From the NCBI GenBank assembly GCA_003223245.1, contig QHYI01000143.1, positions 23,497 through 87,496 of the forward strand: 64,000 nt of DNA, given 5' to 3'. Positions 38,652 to 47,702 of this stretch are shown one piece after another. The translations under genes were made by a program, and so were the position numbers. The notes beneath the pieces are model-generated. The model saw only the letters and a program-made list of their open reading frames with translations. It was not told where the DNA came from and searched no databases. The stretch is from Acidobacteriota bacterium (GTDB taxonomy: Bacteria > Acidobacteriota > Terriglobia > Acidiferrales > UBA7541). Within the stretch, counting starts at the first letter, position 1. The number at the start of each line of letters is the position of its first letter.

Positions 38652-39073
38652 AGGCGTTTTTCGATACGTCCGTTTTGGTGGCAGTTTTCCGCGGCGACCA
38701 TGAGCACCATGAGCGCAGCCTGCGGGTTTTCGCTTCGAGCACAACCAAAGACACCGCGTGCAGCCTGCACACGCTCGCAGAACTCTTTGCTGTCCTGACC
38801 GCTCTTCCCGTCAAGCCGCCGATTTCTCCGGAGCATGTCATGCTTTTCGTGGACGAAATTCGCGCGCGGCTAACGCCCATTTCGCTGGATTCGCAGGACT
38901 ATTATCAAACGTTAGGAGCCGCAGCGGAACGGGGACTTTTCGACGGGCGAATCTATGATGCGCTGCTGCTTCGCTGCGCCAGAAAGTGCCATGCGCAGAC
39001 CATCTACACCTGGAACCTCCGGCACTTCAAGGCTATCGCGCCCGATCTCGCGACGCGCCTGCGCATGCCGTGA
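38648..39073 (+). CDS. vapC: VapC-type PIN-domain toxin ribonuclease
   Basis: The 141-residue protein starts at GTG 38648, inside the last codons of the antitoxin gene. The acidic PIN residues are visible: the first Asp in FFDTSVLVAVF, Glu in LHTLAELFAVL, and the later Asp in DGRIYDALLLRCA. Such toxins cleave tRNA or rRNA when released from the antitoxin. The order antitoxin-toxin with coupled translation is standard. It appears intact, unlike the PIN remnant near 12.3 kb. Confidence 0.88.
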   Translation: MKAFFDTSVLVAVFRGDHEHHERSLRVFASSTTKDTACSLHTLAELFAVLTALPVKPPISPEHVMLFVDEIRARLTPISLDSQDYYQTLGAAAERGLFDGRIYDALLLRCARKCHAQTIYTWNLRHFKAIAPDLATRLRMP

Positions 39074-39113
39074 TGTCGCCTTTCCTGAGAAAGCAAAGAA
39101 TTGCGTGTGAGGG

Positions 39114-40949
39114 TTACCCCGGGGTTTCCTGGCTGGCGCGAATTTCCTGCCAGCGGCGCGGGCGCTTGTTGGCTTGCAAGACTTTCTTGCGCAAGCGAAT
39201 CGCTTTCGGCGTGATCTCTACGTACTCGTCGTCGGCAATAAACTCAATCGCTTGCTCCAGGCTCAACTCGCGATGCGGAATCAGACGAATGGCCTCATCC
39301 GCCGTAGACGAGCGCATGTTCGTCAGCTTCTTTTCCTTGGTCACGTTCACGTCCATATCCTGCTCGCGCGAATTTTCGCCGACAATCATGCCTTCGTAGA
39401 CGTCCACTCCCGGCCCGACAAACAGCTCGCCGCGCTCCTGCAAATTCCATAGCGCAAACGCCGTCGAAACTCCCCCGCGGTCCGCCACCAGCGCGCCGGT
39501 CGGACGCAGCGCCATCTCTCCGCCATACTCGGTCCAGCCATCGAAAATCGAATGAATCAGCGCCGTTCCGCGTGTGTCCGTCAGCAACTGGCTGCGCAAG
39601 CCAATCAAGCCGCGCGAAGGAATCTTGAAGTCCAGCCGAACGCGCCCCGAGCCATGATTGCTCATCTTCGTCATCTCGCCGCGGCGTCCGCCGATGGTTT
39701 CCATAATGATGCCGATAAAGCTCTCGGGAATATCGATCACCAGGCGCTCGACGGGCTCGAGCTTCTTCCCGTTTTCCGTGCGCGTCACGATTTCCGGCTT
39801 GCCGACCATTAATTCGAATCCTTCGCGCCGCATGGTCTCAATCAAAATTGCGAGTTGCAGCTCTCCGCGCCCGAGCACGCGAAACGATTCCGGCGTGTCC
39901 GTATCTTCCACGCGAATGGAAACGTTCGTGAGCAATTCTTTTTGCAGGCGGTCGCGCAAGTCGCGCGAGGTCAGATACTCTCCATCCTTGCCGGCAAGCG
40001 GCCCGCTATTTACCGTGAAAATCATCGTCAGTGTCGGCTCGTCAATCAGCAGCGGTTCGAGCGGCGCCGGCGCTTCCAAATCGGTGATGCTCTCGCCGAT
40101 TTGAATCGCCTCGACGCCGGCAATCGCCACAATGTCGCCGGCCGGAACTTGCTCGGCTTCGTCGCGCTCTAGCCCGCGAAATGTAAACAGTTTCGTAATT
40201 TTCGTGGGCTCGAGTTTTCCGTTCAGCTTGCTGACGCCCACTTGTTCTCCGCGGCGCAGAGTTCCATTGAACACGCGCGCAATCGCGATTCGGCCCAAAA
40301 ACTCGCTGTAATCCAGGTTCATCACTTGAATTTGCAACACGCCTTGAGGATCGCCCGGGGGCGCAGGGATATGCTTGACGATGGCTTGGAACAGCGGGAG
40401 CAAATCTTTCGAATTGTCGCCAAGCTTGCTGTGAGCTATCCCATCCCGCGCGTTGGTGTAAATGATGGGAAAGTCGAGCTGGTCTTCGGTCGCGTCCAGA
40501 TCGATGAAAAGGTCGTAAATCTCATCGATCACTTCTTTGGGGCGCGCGTCGCTGCGATCAATTTTGTTCAGGACAATCACCGGCGGCAGCTTCGCGGCCA
40601 GCGCTTTTTGCAGCACGTAGCGCGTCTGCGGCAGCGGCCCTTCGCTCGCGTCCACCAGCACGACAACGCCATCCACGAGCCGCAGTGCGCGTTCCACTTC
40701 TCCGCCAAAGTCGCTGTGCCCCGGCGTGTCCACGATGTTGATCTTCGTGCCGCGGAAAAACAGCGCGGTGTTCTTCGCCAGAATGGTGATGCCGCGCTCG
40801 CGCTCCAGTTCGTTCGAATCCATCACGCGCTCAACCACCGCTTCGTTGGCGCGAAAAATGCCGCTTTGTTTCAGCATGGCGTCCACCAGCGTGGTTTTGC
40901 CGTGGTCCACGTGCGCGATGATGGCGATATTACGAATCTCTTGACTCAT
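39114..40949 (-). CDS. typA: Translational GTPase TypA/BipA
   Basis: The 611-residue GTPase binds the ribosome and assists assembly and stress adaptation. G-domain motifs are present: [11 protein letters not shown] (P-loop), [12 protein letters not shown] (G3) and NKIDRSDA (G4). The C-terminal BipA-specific region contains [24 protein letters not shown] and [19 protein letters not shown]. Length matches the family. A strong intrinsic-terminator-like hairpin lies 45 bases upstream of the ATG on the same strand, suggesting premature termination control. Confidence 0.95.
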   Translation of the reverse strand: MSQEIRNIAIIAHVDHGKTTLVDAMLKQSGIFRANEAVVERVMDSNELERERGITILAKNTALFFRGTKINIVDTPGHSDFGGEVERALRLVDGVVVLVDASEGPLPQTRYVLQKALAAKLPPVIVLNKIDRSDARPKEVIDEIYDLFIDLDATEDQLDFPIIYTNARDGIAHSKLGDNSKDLLPLFQAIVKHIPAPPGDPQGVLQIQVMNLDYSEFLGRIAIARVFNGTLRRGEQVGVSKLNGKLEPTKITKLFTFRGLERDEAEQVPAGDIVAIAGVEAIQIGESITDLEAPAPLEPLLIDEPTLTMIFTVNSGPLAGKDGEYLTSRDLRDRLQKELLTNVSIRVEDTDTPESFRVLGRGELQLAILIETMRREGFELMVGKPEIVTRTENGKKLEPVERLVIDIPESFIGIIMETIGGRRGEMTKMSNHGSGRVRLDFKIPSRGLIGLRSQLLTDTRGTALIHSIFDGWTEYGGEMALRPTGALVADRGGVSTAFALWNLQERGELFVGPGVDVYEGMIVGENSREQDMDVNVTKEKKLTNMRSSTADEAIRLIPHRELSLEQAIEFIADDEYVEITPKAIRLRKKVLQANKRPRRWQEIRASQETPG

Positions 40950-40993
40950 GATTCTTTTCTTCGTGGCGCATGCGCGCCAACTCCCCTAAACAC

Positions 40994-41021
40994 AAAAAAA
41001 GCTGCTGAAACACCCAGCAGC
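40994..41021 (-). terminator. Intrinsic terminator or attenuator upstream of typA
   Basis: On the minus strand GCTGCTG and CAGCAGC form a 7-bp stem with a 7-base loop, directly followed by seven T residues. This is a textbook Rho-independent terminator. No minus-strand gene ends here: the next gene upstream is the divergent CocE-type gene. The structure therefore probably lies in the typA leader and may attenuate it. Confidence 0.65.
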
Positions 41022-41161
41022 CCGGACATTTCTCATCTTCTGGATGACTTCTCAGGTGCGGTCGAGCAACTTCCAGTCTAACAGAGCTGGCCCGCTTTCG
41101 TGTACTATCCTGCCGCGTCCTGCCGCGAGAGTAAAGGGCCAAGACAAGGAGGACCAAGCTC

Positions 41162-43051
41162 GTGCGCTCTTTTCATTTTGACCGGAAGCTTATCTTTTTT
41201 CTGTTGGCCATAGTTCTGCTCGATCTGTCCGCCGCCGCGCAGCAGCAAGAACGCCCCGACTATTCGACGCTCTTCGACAAAACTGACGTCATGATCGCGG
41301 CGCGCGACGGCCTGAAGCTGCACACGGAAATTTATTCGCCAAAAGCCGCCACGGAGCCGCTGCCCATGATCTTTGAGCGCACGCCTTATGGCCTGAGCGA
41401 CGACGAGAAGGGCTACAGCCGCAAACTCAGCCGCTACGCGGAAATGATTCCGGAAGGCTACATCTTCGTCTTTCAGGACATTCGCGGCCGCTACGGCTCG
41501 GAAGGCAAATTCGTCATGCAGCGGCCAATTCGCGACCCGAACAATCCCAAGTCCATCGATGAAGGCACGGACACCTACGACAGCATCGACTGGCTCGTCA
41601 AAAACGTTCCTCACAACAACGGCCGCGTCGGTCTGCTGGGCATTTCCTACGGCGGCTGGCTCACCGTGATGGGCATGCTCGAGCCCCATCCCGCGCTCAA
41701 AGCCGTCTCCGAGCAAGCTTCCCCCGCCGACATGTTCCTCGGTGACGATTTCCATCATAACGGCGCGTTTCGCCTCAGCTACGGCTTCGAATACTCCACC
41801 ATGATGGAAACCGACAAGACAAATTTCTCTTTTCAGTTCGACCGCTTCGACACCTACGAATGGTATTTGCAGCTTGGCGCGCTTTCGAACGCCAACAAAA
41901 AATATATTCACGGCACCCTTCCCACGTGGAATGATTTCGTCTCGCATCCCAACTACGACGCGTTCTGGAAGCGGCAAGCCATGCCTTACATCCTGACGCG
42001 GCCCAAAGTTCCCAACTTGAACGTTGCCGGCTGGTGGGACCAGGAAGATTTCTACGGCCCGGTGAAAATTTACGAAATCCTGGAAAAGGAAGATCCCGAT
42101 CACCTGAATTATCTCGTCGCCGGTCCCTGGAACCACGGTGGTTGGGCCCATGGGGCGGGCAATTCGCTCGGCCTGATTCCTTTTGGTAGCGACACCAGTC
42201 TCTATTTTCGGCGCAATATCGAAGCGCCTTGGTTTTCCTACTGGCTCAAGAACAAAGGCAGCCTTCCGCTCAAGGAAGCCTTGCTTTTCCAAACTGGCAG
42301 CGACATTTGGGTGCAGTTCGATTCCTGGCCGCCGCGCGAAACCAAAACCAAGAACCTCTATTTCCGCGAAGACGGCAAACTCTCCTTTGACGCGCCCACG
42401 ACCGAGTCCACCGAGGCTTTCGACAGCTACATCAGCGATCCCGCGCATCCCGTGCCTTATCGTCATCGCCCCATCGACATGACCTATCCCGAAGACCACC
42501 CCGGCAGTTGGTTTACGTGGCTCGTGCAGGACCAGCGCTTCGTGGATAACCGCCCGGACGTCCTCACCTGGCAAACCGATGAGTTGAAGGAGGACGTCAC
42601 ACTCGCCGGTCAGGTCACCGCGAAGCTGTTCGCTTCCACCACCGGCAGCGATGCCGACTGGATCGTCAAGCTCATCGACGTGTACCCCGAAAAATATCCG
42701 GAAAAATGGCAGCTTTCCGGATACGAACTCATGATCGCCGATGAAGTATTTCGCGGGCGCTTCCGTAACTCGTTCGAAAAGCCCGAAGCGATCTCGCCCG
42801 GTGTGGTCACACCCTTCAGGATTGATTTGCACACGGCAAATCACGTGTTCAAGAAGGGCCACCGCGTCATGGTGCAAGTCGAAAGCACGTGGTTTCCCGT
42901 CATCGACCGCAACCCGCAGAAATTTGTCCCCAACATTTTCGAAGCGCAGGAATCGGACTACCAGAAAGCCACGCAGCGCATTTATCGTTCGAAGCGCTTC
43001 CCTTCAAACGTCGAAATCGCCGTGCTTCCCTCTGCTGCGGCCGCGAACTGA
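41162..43051 (+). CDS. Exported CocE/NonD-family hydrolase (X-Pro peptidase or acylase type)
   Basis: The 629-residue protein starts at GTG 41162 with AAGGAGGA 8 bases upstream and carries a signal peptide (LIFFLLAIVLLDLSAAAQQ). The S15/CocE alpha/beta-hydrolase domain has the oxyanion region VFQDIRGRYGSEGKF and the nucleophile motif GISYGGW (Ser162). The later catalytic His region reads AGPWNHGGWAHG. The C-terminal jelly-roll domain typical of X-Pro dipeptidyl-peptidases and glutaryl-7-ACA/alpha-amino-ester acylases follows (about residues 430-620). The exact substrate, peptide or ester, cannot be read from sequence. Confidence 0.88.
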   Translation: MRSFHFDRKLIFFLLAIVLLDLSAAAQQQERPDYSTLFDKTDVMIAARDGLKLHTEIYSPKAATEPLPMIFERTPYGLSDDEKGYSRKLSRYAEMIPEGYIFVFQDIRGRYGSEGKFVMQRPIRDPNNPKSIDEGTDTYDSIDWLVKNVPHNNGRVGLLGISYGGWLTVMGMLEPHPALKAVSEQASPADMFLGDDFHHNGAFRLSYGFEYSTMMETDKTNFSFQFDRFDTYEWYLQLGALSNANKKYIHGTLPTWNDFVSHPNYDAFWKRQAMPYILTRPKVPNLNVAGWWDQEDFYGPVKIYEILEKEDPDHLNYLVAGPWNHGGWAHGAGNSLGLIPFGSDTSLYFRRNIEAPWFSYWLKNKGSLPLKEALLFQTGSDIWVQFDSWPPRETKTKNLYFREDGKLSFDAPTTESTEAFDSYISDPAHPVPYRHRPIDMTYPEDHPGSWFTWLVQDQRFVDNRPDVLTWQTDELKEDVTLAGQVTAKLFASTTGSDADWIVKLIDVYPEKYPEKWQLSGYELMIADEVFRGRFRNSFEKPEAISPGVVTPFRIDLHTANHVFKKGHRVMVQVESTWFPVIDRNPQKFVPNIFEAQESDYQKATQRIYRSKRFPSNVEIAVLPSAAAAN

Positions 43052-43087
43052 AGGGCCTGGTGCGCTCCCACCGGGTAATGTACCCGC

Positions 43088-43129
43088 TTGACAGCCGTAG
43101 TCGGAATGCGATATATCGGGATACGACTA
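43088..43129 (+). promoter_or_regulatory. Promoter and PadR operator of the ABC-exporter operon
   Basis: A perfect TTGACA -35 (43088-43093) is followed after 17 bases by a -10 region in ATATATC. Over the -10 lies a symmetrical operator: TAGTCG (43098-43103), the perfect palindrome CGATATATCG (43109-43118) and CGACTA (43124-43129), with 5-base gaps on each side and one common centre. The right arm ends on the A of the padR ATG. PadR-type dimers bind such palindromes, so autorepression is strongly suggested. The implied start site leaves almost no leader. Confidence 0.75.
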
Positions 43130-43485
43130 TGAAAGACGACCTAAGCGCCATGCTCCCGCTTTCGCCCGCGGCCTTGCACATCCTGCTTGCTCTTGCCGCC
43201 GAGGATCGCCACGGCTACGGGATCATCAAAGAAGTCGCGCGCCAATCGCGAGGCCATTACAAGCTGGGCTCGGGCACCCTGTACGACAATCTGCAAAAGC
43301 TGATGGAGCGCGGCCTGGTCAAAGAGGCGGCTGTGCCGTCCAGCAAAGAGGATCCGCCTCGCCGCTATTACCGGATGACGGAATTTGGCCGCCGCGTTCT
43401 GGAGGCCGACCTCGTCCGCTTGAAGAGCGTCGTCCGCGAAGCCAGGCTGCACCTCCGCGCGGCGGAATCGGGCAAAGCCTCATGA
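43129..43485 (+). CDS. PadR-family transcriptional repressor
   Basis: The 118-residue protein from ATG 43129 is a PadR winged-helix regulator: LSPAALHILLALAAEDRHGYG, YKLGSGTLYDNLQKLMERGLV and RRYYRMTEFGRRVLE. PadR proteins in Acidobacteriota usually control ABC or ADOP permeases encoded next to them. Here it is first of a four-gene operon with overlapping junctions (ATGA to the next gene). Its own promoter carries a 32-base palindromic operator, indicating autoregulation. A longer upstream frame starting at 42889 is not a plausible start. Confidence 0.92.
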   Translation: MKDDLSAMLPLSPAALHILLALAAEDRHGYGIIKEVARQSRGHYKLGSGTLYDNLQKLMERGLVKEAAVPSSKEDPPRRYYRMTEFGRRVLEADLVRLKSVVREARLHLRAAESGKAS

Positions 43486-43844
43486 AGCGCGCCTTCTACA
43501 AGGGTTTGCTTTGGCTGCATCCCGCGGGCTTCCGCGAACGCTTTGCCGGCGAAATGTTGTGGATTTTCGACGAAACGGCAGAGCAGGCGGGGCCGCGCGC
43601 TTTCGCGGATGCCTTTGTTTCGCTGCTGCGGCAGTGGACCATGCATTCGGGAGTTTGGAGAATCGCGTTCGGTGTGGTGGTCAGTGGCTTGCTGCTCGCG
43701 GGCTATTGGCATTTGGTTTCCTCGAAGCATGATTCTTGCCGCGGCTACTGCAAGCACGCGCAGACGGCGATTTGGCCGAACGGTTCGGTTCGCGCCTTGG
43801 CCGTTTTGGGAATCGATCCGGCCTCAACCGAGGGTTTGCTCTAG
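43482..43844 (+). CDS. Small membrane protein linking PadR and the ABC exporter
   Basis: The 120-residue ORF overlaps the PadR stop by four bases. The N-terminal half contains LLWLHPAGFRERFAGEML, the LxPxxFRxRFxxEM box also seen in prefix regions of PadR-associated permeases (recalled, not searched). One hydrophobic segment follows (IAFGVVVSGLLLAGYW). The C-terminus holds two Cys residues and Trp (CRGYCKHAQTAIW). I know no function. Its position suggests a co-regulated accessory protein of the exporter. Confidence 0.65.
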   Translation: MKRAFYKGLLWLHPAGFRERFAGEMLWIFDETAEQAGPRAFADAFVSLLRQWTMHSGVWRIAFGVVVSGLLLAGYWHLVSSKHDSCRGYCKHAQTAIWPNGSVRALAVLGIDPASTEGLL

Positions 43845-43858
43845 AGAAGAAGGTTCGA

Positions 43859-44626
43859 GTGCTCGAAGCGAAAAACCTTTGCAAATTCTACGGCTCCGTT
43901 CTGGCCGTTCAGAATGTGGCCTTTACTCTCGATCCCGGACAAGTTCTCGGCTATCTGGGACCGAACGGTTCGGGAAAAAGCACCACCGTCAAAATGCTGA
44001 CGGGCCTGCTTGAACCGACCTATGGAGAGGTCACTTACGATGGCCAAAACATCCACAAAGATCTGATTGCCTATCGAAAAATCCTCGGTTACGTCCCGGA
44101 AGAACCCAATCTTTATCCTCACCTGACCGGTGAAGAGTATCTGGACATGGTCGGAACACTGCGTGCTATGCCGCAATCGCGGAAAAGCACAACGATCGCC
44201 TCCCTGCTGGAACTTTTCTCGCTTTGGCGGCATCGCTACGTCACGCTTGGTTCTTATTCCAAGGGGATGCGCCAGAAGATCCTCTTGATCGCGGCCCTCA
44301 TGGACAATCCGGACGTCTTGATTCTCGACGAACCTCTCTCCGGGCTCGATGTCACGAGCGTCCTCATCGTTAAGAGCCTCATTCAGGCATTAAGCGCGCA
44401 AGGCAAGTCGGTTTTTTACTGTTCGCACATTCTCGAAGTCGTAGAGAAAGTCTGCTCTCATTTGATTGTTTTGCGGAAAGGCCAGGTGCTCGCTCATGGC
44501 CCCACGTCGTCGGTTCGCCAGAAGATTGGCAAAGATTCCCTTGAAGATGTTTTTCTCGAGCTTGTCGAAGACGCCGACGTTACGCAAATCGTAAGCGACA
44601 TTGTCGGCGTAGTGGCTTGTTCATGA
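43859..44626 (+). CDS. ABC transporter ATP-binding protein
   Basis: From GTG 43859 (AAGAAGG about 6 bases upstream) the protein is 255 residues. It contains Walker A GPNGSGKST, a signature-like SYSKGMRQK and Walker B VLILDEP, followed by the Asp of SGLDV and the switch His in CSHILEVVEK. It pairs with the permease that follows, whose ATG overlaps its stop. The PadR link suggests an exporter induced by a toxic or phenolic compound, but the substrate is unknown. An earlier in-frame start at 43736 would overlap the preceding gene heavily and lacks a ribosome site. Confidence 0.88.
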   Translation: MLEAKNLCKFYGSVLAVQNVAFTLDPGQVLGYLGPNGSGKSTTVKMLTGLLEPTYGEVTYDGQNIHKDLIAYRKILGYVPEEPNLYPHLTGEEYLDMVGTLRAMPQSRKSTTIASLLELFSLWRHRYVTLGSYSKGMRQKILLIAALMDNPDVLILDEPLSGLDVTSVLIVKSLIQALSAQGKSVFYCSHILEVVEKVCSHLIVLRKGQVLAHGPTSSVRQKIGKDSLEDVFLELVEDADVTQIVSDIVGVVACS

Positions 44627-46371
44627 TTTCCCGGACCAGGCAATGGCTCGAAGAACGGCGCAGCGCCTTTTCTCGAACGCCATTCGGATGCCTTGTCGGT
44701 CTCTTCTTGAACCGCTTGTTTCGCGGCGCCGCGGACGCGGAAGCAGGCGAACTCGACCTCGGCGTGGCCGTGATTCTCGTCCTCCTGGTCATGCCGGGTT
44801 TGCTGGTTTCCCTGCTGACGCTCGAGAAGTATGGCTCGCTGATGCGATTCCTGCACGGACAAGGGGCTTTCGACCCCTTCAGCGCTACGATATCCGATGA
44901 ATATCTTTTCATCGTGCTTTCCGCTTCGGTGACGGCAGCGGCCGCGTTGTGGCGTTGGGATGCCATTTTCTTGGACCGCCGCGATTACACAAATCTCGTG
45001 CCCTTGCCGCTTTCTCTCCGCACTCTTTTCTCGGCGAATTTGTGCGCCATCCTGAGTTTCGCGGCCATTCTTACCATCGTTGCAAATGGCGCCTCGATGG
45101 TTTTATTCCCAATAGCAGTCGTTGGGTCGCAGCCGTCCCTTTCTCTATTTCTGCGATTCGCTGCTGGTCACGCCGCGGCGGTCCTCTCGGCGAGTGTTTT
45201 TAGCTTCTTCTTCATCTTTGCTCTGGCGGGACTGCTAACCGCGCTCCTGCCTTCCGCGGCCTTTCGCAAGCTCTCGCTATCGATCCGCTTTGTATCGGTC
45301 ATCGCCTTATTGGCCTTGCTGGCCACCAGCTTTACCGTGCCGGACTTGCTCAAACGCCTCTCGGTAACCAGCGCGCACGGCATTGCCATTTTGCCGCCCA
45401 TTTCTTTCTTGGGCATTGCCCGTACCGTGTGGGGCAACGCCAACGACCCTTTCAGTGCGGCAATGACCGGAGCTGCGTTGATCGCCATTGGACTCGCCGC
45501 GCTCACGGCTATGGTTGCCTATATTTTCAGCTTTCGCAGATCCTTTCTCCGCCTTCCGGAATTGGCGGATGCCGGTCCCATTCGCCGGCTTTCGCGTTGC
45601 TTCTCCCCGCTGACTTTCTTTCATAACCTTGCTCCTCGCTCGTCGTCGCCGCGTGCCTGCTGCCAGTTTGTGGCGAGGAGTCTCCTGCGTAGCACAGCGC
45701 ATCTTCAGACCCTCCTGTGTTCTTTGGCCGTCGGCCTTGTGGTTTCGGCGGAAAGTCTCAGCTCCGCGTCCCTCCATTTTTCCGTCGAAAGCAATACCTC
45801 GCCCCCTATGGAATTTCTCTCCATTCCCTTCATCTTGAGTTATTGCTTGCTGGCGGGCATCCGCTTTGCGTTCGAAATTCCGCTGGACCTTCGAGCAAAC
45901 TGGATTTTCCGCTTGTGGCTCGACCCCGACCGGCACGATTCCCGGTCCGTAGCCAGGCGCGTGCTCCTGGTGTTTTCTCTTTTCTGTTTGGGGCCCCTGA
46001 CTTTCCTTTGCACGCTCGAATTTTGGGGATGGACGACCGCCCTTCTGCACACAACGGTCTGGTGCGCCTGCACGGTCGTTCTTACAGAAATCCTCCTGAT
46101 TCGTTTTCGCAAAATGCCGTTTACCTGCCCGTATCCCTCGTTCCAGAGTCACTCCCCCCTGATCGTGGTCGCCTATCTTTTTGGCTTCTACATTTTCAAA
46201 TCCTGGCTTCCGCCATTAGACCAGTGGGCTCTCCTCCATCCCATCAACGCCGTCTGGTTCATCCCTCTGTTAGGGAGCATACTCGCAGGCCTCCACTGGT
46301 ATCGCCAACAGATGCTCGACATGGACAAGCGCATCACTTTTGAAGACGTATCTACAACGACCTTTTCGTGA
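44623..46371 (+). CDS. ABC transporter permease, large multi-span membrane protein
   Basis: The 582-residue protein has about 12 predicted membrane spans (for example VAVILVLLVMPGLLVSLL, TGAALIAIGLAALTAMVAYI, VVLTEILLIRF). There is no recognisable periplasmic binding or ATPase domain, so it is the permease partner of the upstream ATPase. Its ATG (44623) overlaps the ATPase stop (ATGA). The family was not recognised further; it resembles uncharacterised acidobacterial ABC-2-like permeases. Confidence 0.8.
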   Translation: MISRTRQWLEERRSAFSRTPFGCLVGLFLNRLFRGAADAEAGELDLGVAVILVLLVMPGLLVSLLTLEKYGSLMRFLHGQGAFDPFSATISDEYLFIVLSASVTAAAALWRWDAIFLDRRDYTNLVPLPLSLRTLFSANLCAILSFAAILTIVANGASMVLFPIAVVGSQPSLSLFLRFAAGHAAAVLSASVFSFFFIFALAGLLTALLPSAAFRKLSLSIRFVSVIALLALLATSFTVPDLLKRLSVTSAHGIAILPPISFLGIARTVWGNANDPFSAAMTGAALIAIGLAALTAMVAYIFSFRRSFLRLPELADAGPIRRLSRCFSPLTFFHNLAPRSSSPRACCQFVARSLLRSTAHLQTLLCSLAVGLVVSAESLSSASLHFSVESNTSPPMEFLSIPFILSYCLLAGIRFAFEIPLDLRANWIFRLWLDPDRHDSRSVARRVLLVFSLFCLGPLTFLCTLEFWGWTTALLHTTVWCACTVVLTEILLIRFRKMPFTCPYPSFQSHSPLIVVAYLFGFYIFKSWLPPLDQWALLHPINAVWFIPLLGSILAGLHWYRQQMLDMDKRITFEDVSTTTFS

Positions 46372-46469
46372 GACTTCCACGAGGGTTGATTGGCGTTCCC
46401 CGCCTCGGGTTCCTTGCCTCGCTCATGCCGAAGCGCGCCCGCCTCGAACGCACTTCTTTCTCGCCGTAA

Positions 46470-47390
46470 CTACGGCTTACTTCCATGGGAACTAGGAGTC
46501 TTCTCCGGCAGGCCGCTCAAATGCGCCACGCAGGCGGCCGCGGCGAAGCGCACCACATCGTTCTTGTCGTCTAGCGCGGAAACAATTCTGCGAGCTAGCG
46601 ACGGGTTATTCCGAAGGGCGATGGCGTCCAGCGCTGCCGCGCGCACCTTCCAGTCTTTGTCCAGCGCCGCCTTCACCAGCGCTTCGCTGGCGTCCGGCTC
46701 GGGGTCATGCGCCAGTTTTTTGGCTGCTGCGGCGCGCACCGGCGAAGAGCCGTTTCTCGCCACGGTCTTGAAGATCTCGTAGCCGATCCCGCCAAAGGGA
46801 ATGAACCCGATTCCCTCTTCGAATCCCATCTGCGCTATTTTCTTCTTGTTTTTCAGCGCGTCGAGCTGCTCCCTCACCAGCCCTTTGCTCGCGCGTCTTT
46901 CGCCCGTCAGCACCTCGTAGTACGTGTCATAACCAACGTCATCATGCAGGAGCAGCAAAGAATTCGCCGCGGCCAGCACCACGCTTGGCTCCGAGTCCCC
47001 CAGTGCCTCTTCGAGATTCCCGGCAGCACTTTCCGCATGCATCGCGCCAAGCGCGGCTGCGGCCGCCCGCCGCACATTGGGTTTTTCGTCTTTGAGTCTT
47101 TGGACCGCTGCTTTTTCGGCTTCGCCATTTCCTGTCAACAGGCCCAAGGCGCGCACGGCCTTGGCCCGCCTCTCGGTGTTCTCGTCTTTTGCTCCTTCGC
47201 GAAGAATTCTCCAGGCCTTTTGTTCGGGCGGCTCGGCGGGCTTCGCTAAGGGCTTTTCAGCAGGCCGTTTTGTTTCCTCGGCTGTGGCCGGAGCGAGTTG
47301 CTTCTTAGCGGCACTGCGGACGCCCAGGAGAATAAGCAATGCCACTATCCCCGTTCCGAACACTGTCCGTTTTTGAACACTTAGATTCAT
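46470..47390 (-). CDS. HEAT-repeat protein with N-terminal membrane anchor
   Basis: The 306-residue protein starts at ATG 47390, with GGAGA about 6 bases upstream, and has one hydrophobic segment (VFGTGIVALLILLGV). A Pro/Lys-rich stretch leads to HEAT/PBS-lyase-like helical repeats: RRAKAVRALGLLTGNGEAEK, VRRAAAAALGAMHAESAAGN and VRAAALDAIALRNNPSLARR. Such scaffolds mediate protein interactions. Role unknown. Confidence 0.75.
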   Translation of the reverse strand: MNLSVQKRTVFGTGIVALLILLGVRSAAKKQLAPATAEETKRPAEKPLAKPAEPPEQKAWRILREGAKDENTERRAKAVRALGLLTGNGEAEKAAVQRLKDEKPNVRRAAAAALGAMHAESAAGNLEEALGDSEPSVVLAAANSLLLLHDDVGYDTYYEVLTGERRASKGLVREQLDALKNKKKIAQMGFEEGIGFIPFGGIGYEIFKTVARNGSSPVRAAAAKKLAHDPEPDASEALVKAALDKDWKVRAAALDAIALRNNPSLARRIVSALDDKNDVVRFAAAACVAHLSGLPEKTPSSHGSKP

Positions 47391-47702
47391 CGCCGTCTCC
47401 CGTCATCGAGAGCATAGAGAATGACATTGACCACACGTCAAAAGGAAGGATGGGTTGGAACCTGGCATGGGTTTTCCATGTTTCCCATTGAAAAGTCAGC
47501 GATTCCTTGTAAAGAGCATGTAAAATCCGCGACCTTCGGGCCAAGTAACATCAAGAATTTGGCGGAAATGCAACCGTTTCCCTTCAAAAGCATCTCTCTC
47601 GAGGCAATTGCGATGGAACTTATCTGCGAAAACTTTCGTAATGCAGGAAAACACTCTCGCGGTTTTTACGTCTATGCATGGTAAGGGTGAGGGTGACCGT
47701 CT
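47391..47702. other. Intergenic region between divergent genes
   Basis: There is no convincing ORF. A possible plus-strand promoter is TTGAAA (47488-47493), 16 bases, TAAAGA (47510-47515). It would drive the following regulator gene. Confidence 0.35.

Noticed and set aside
42889..43128. Upstream extension of the PadR reading frame
   Set aside because: It overlaps the CocE-type gene, and the PadR operator and promoter lie just before the internal ATG.
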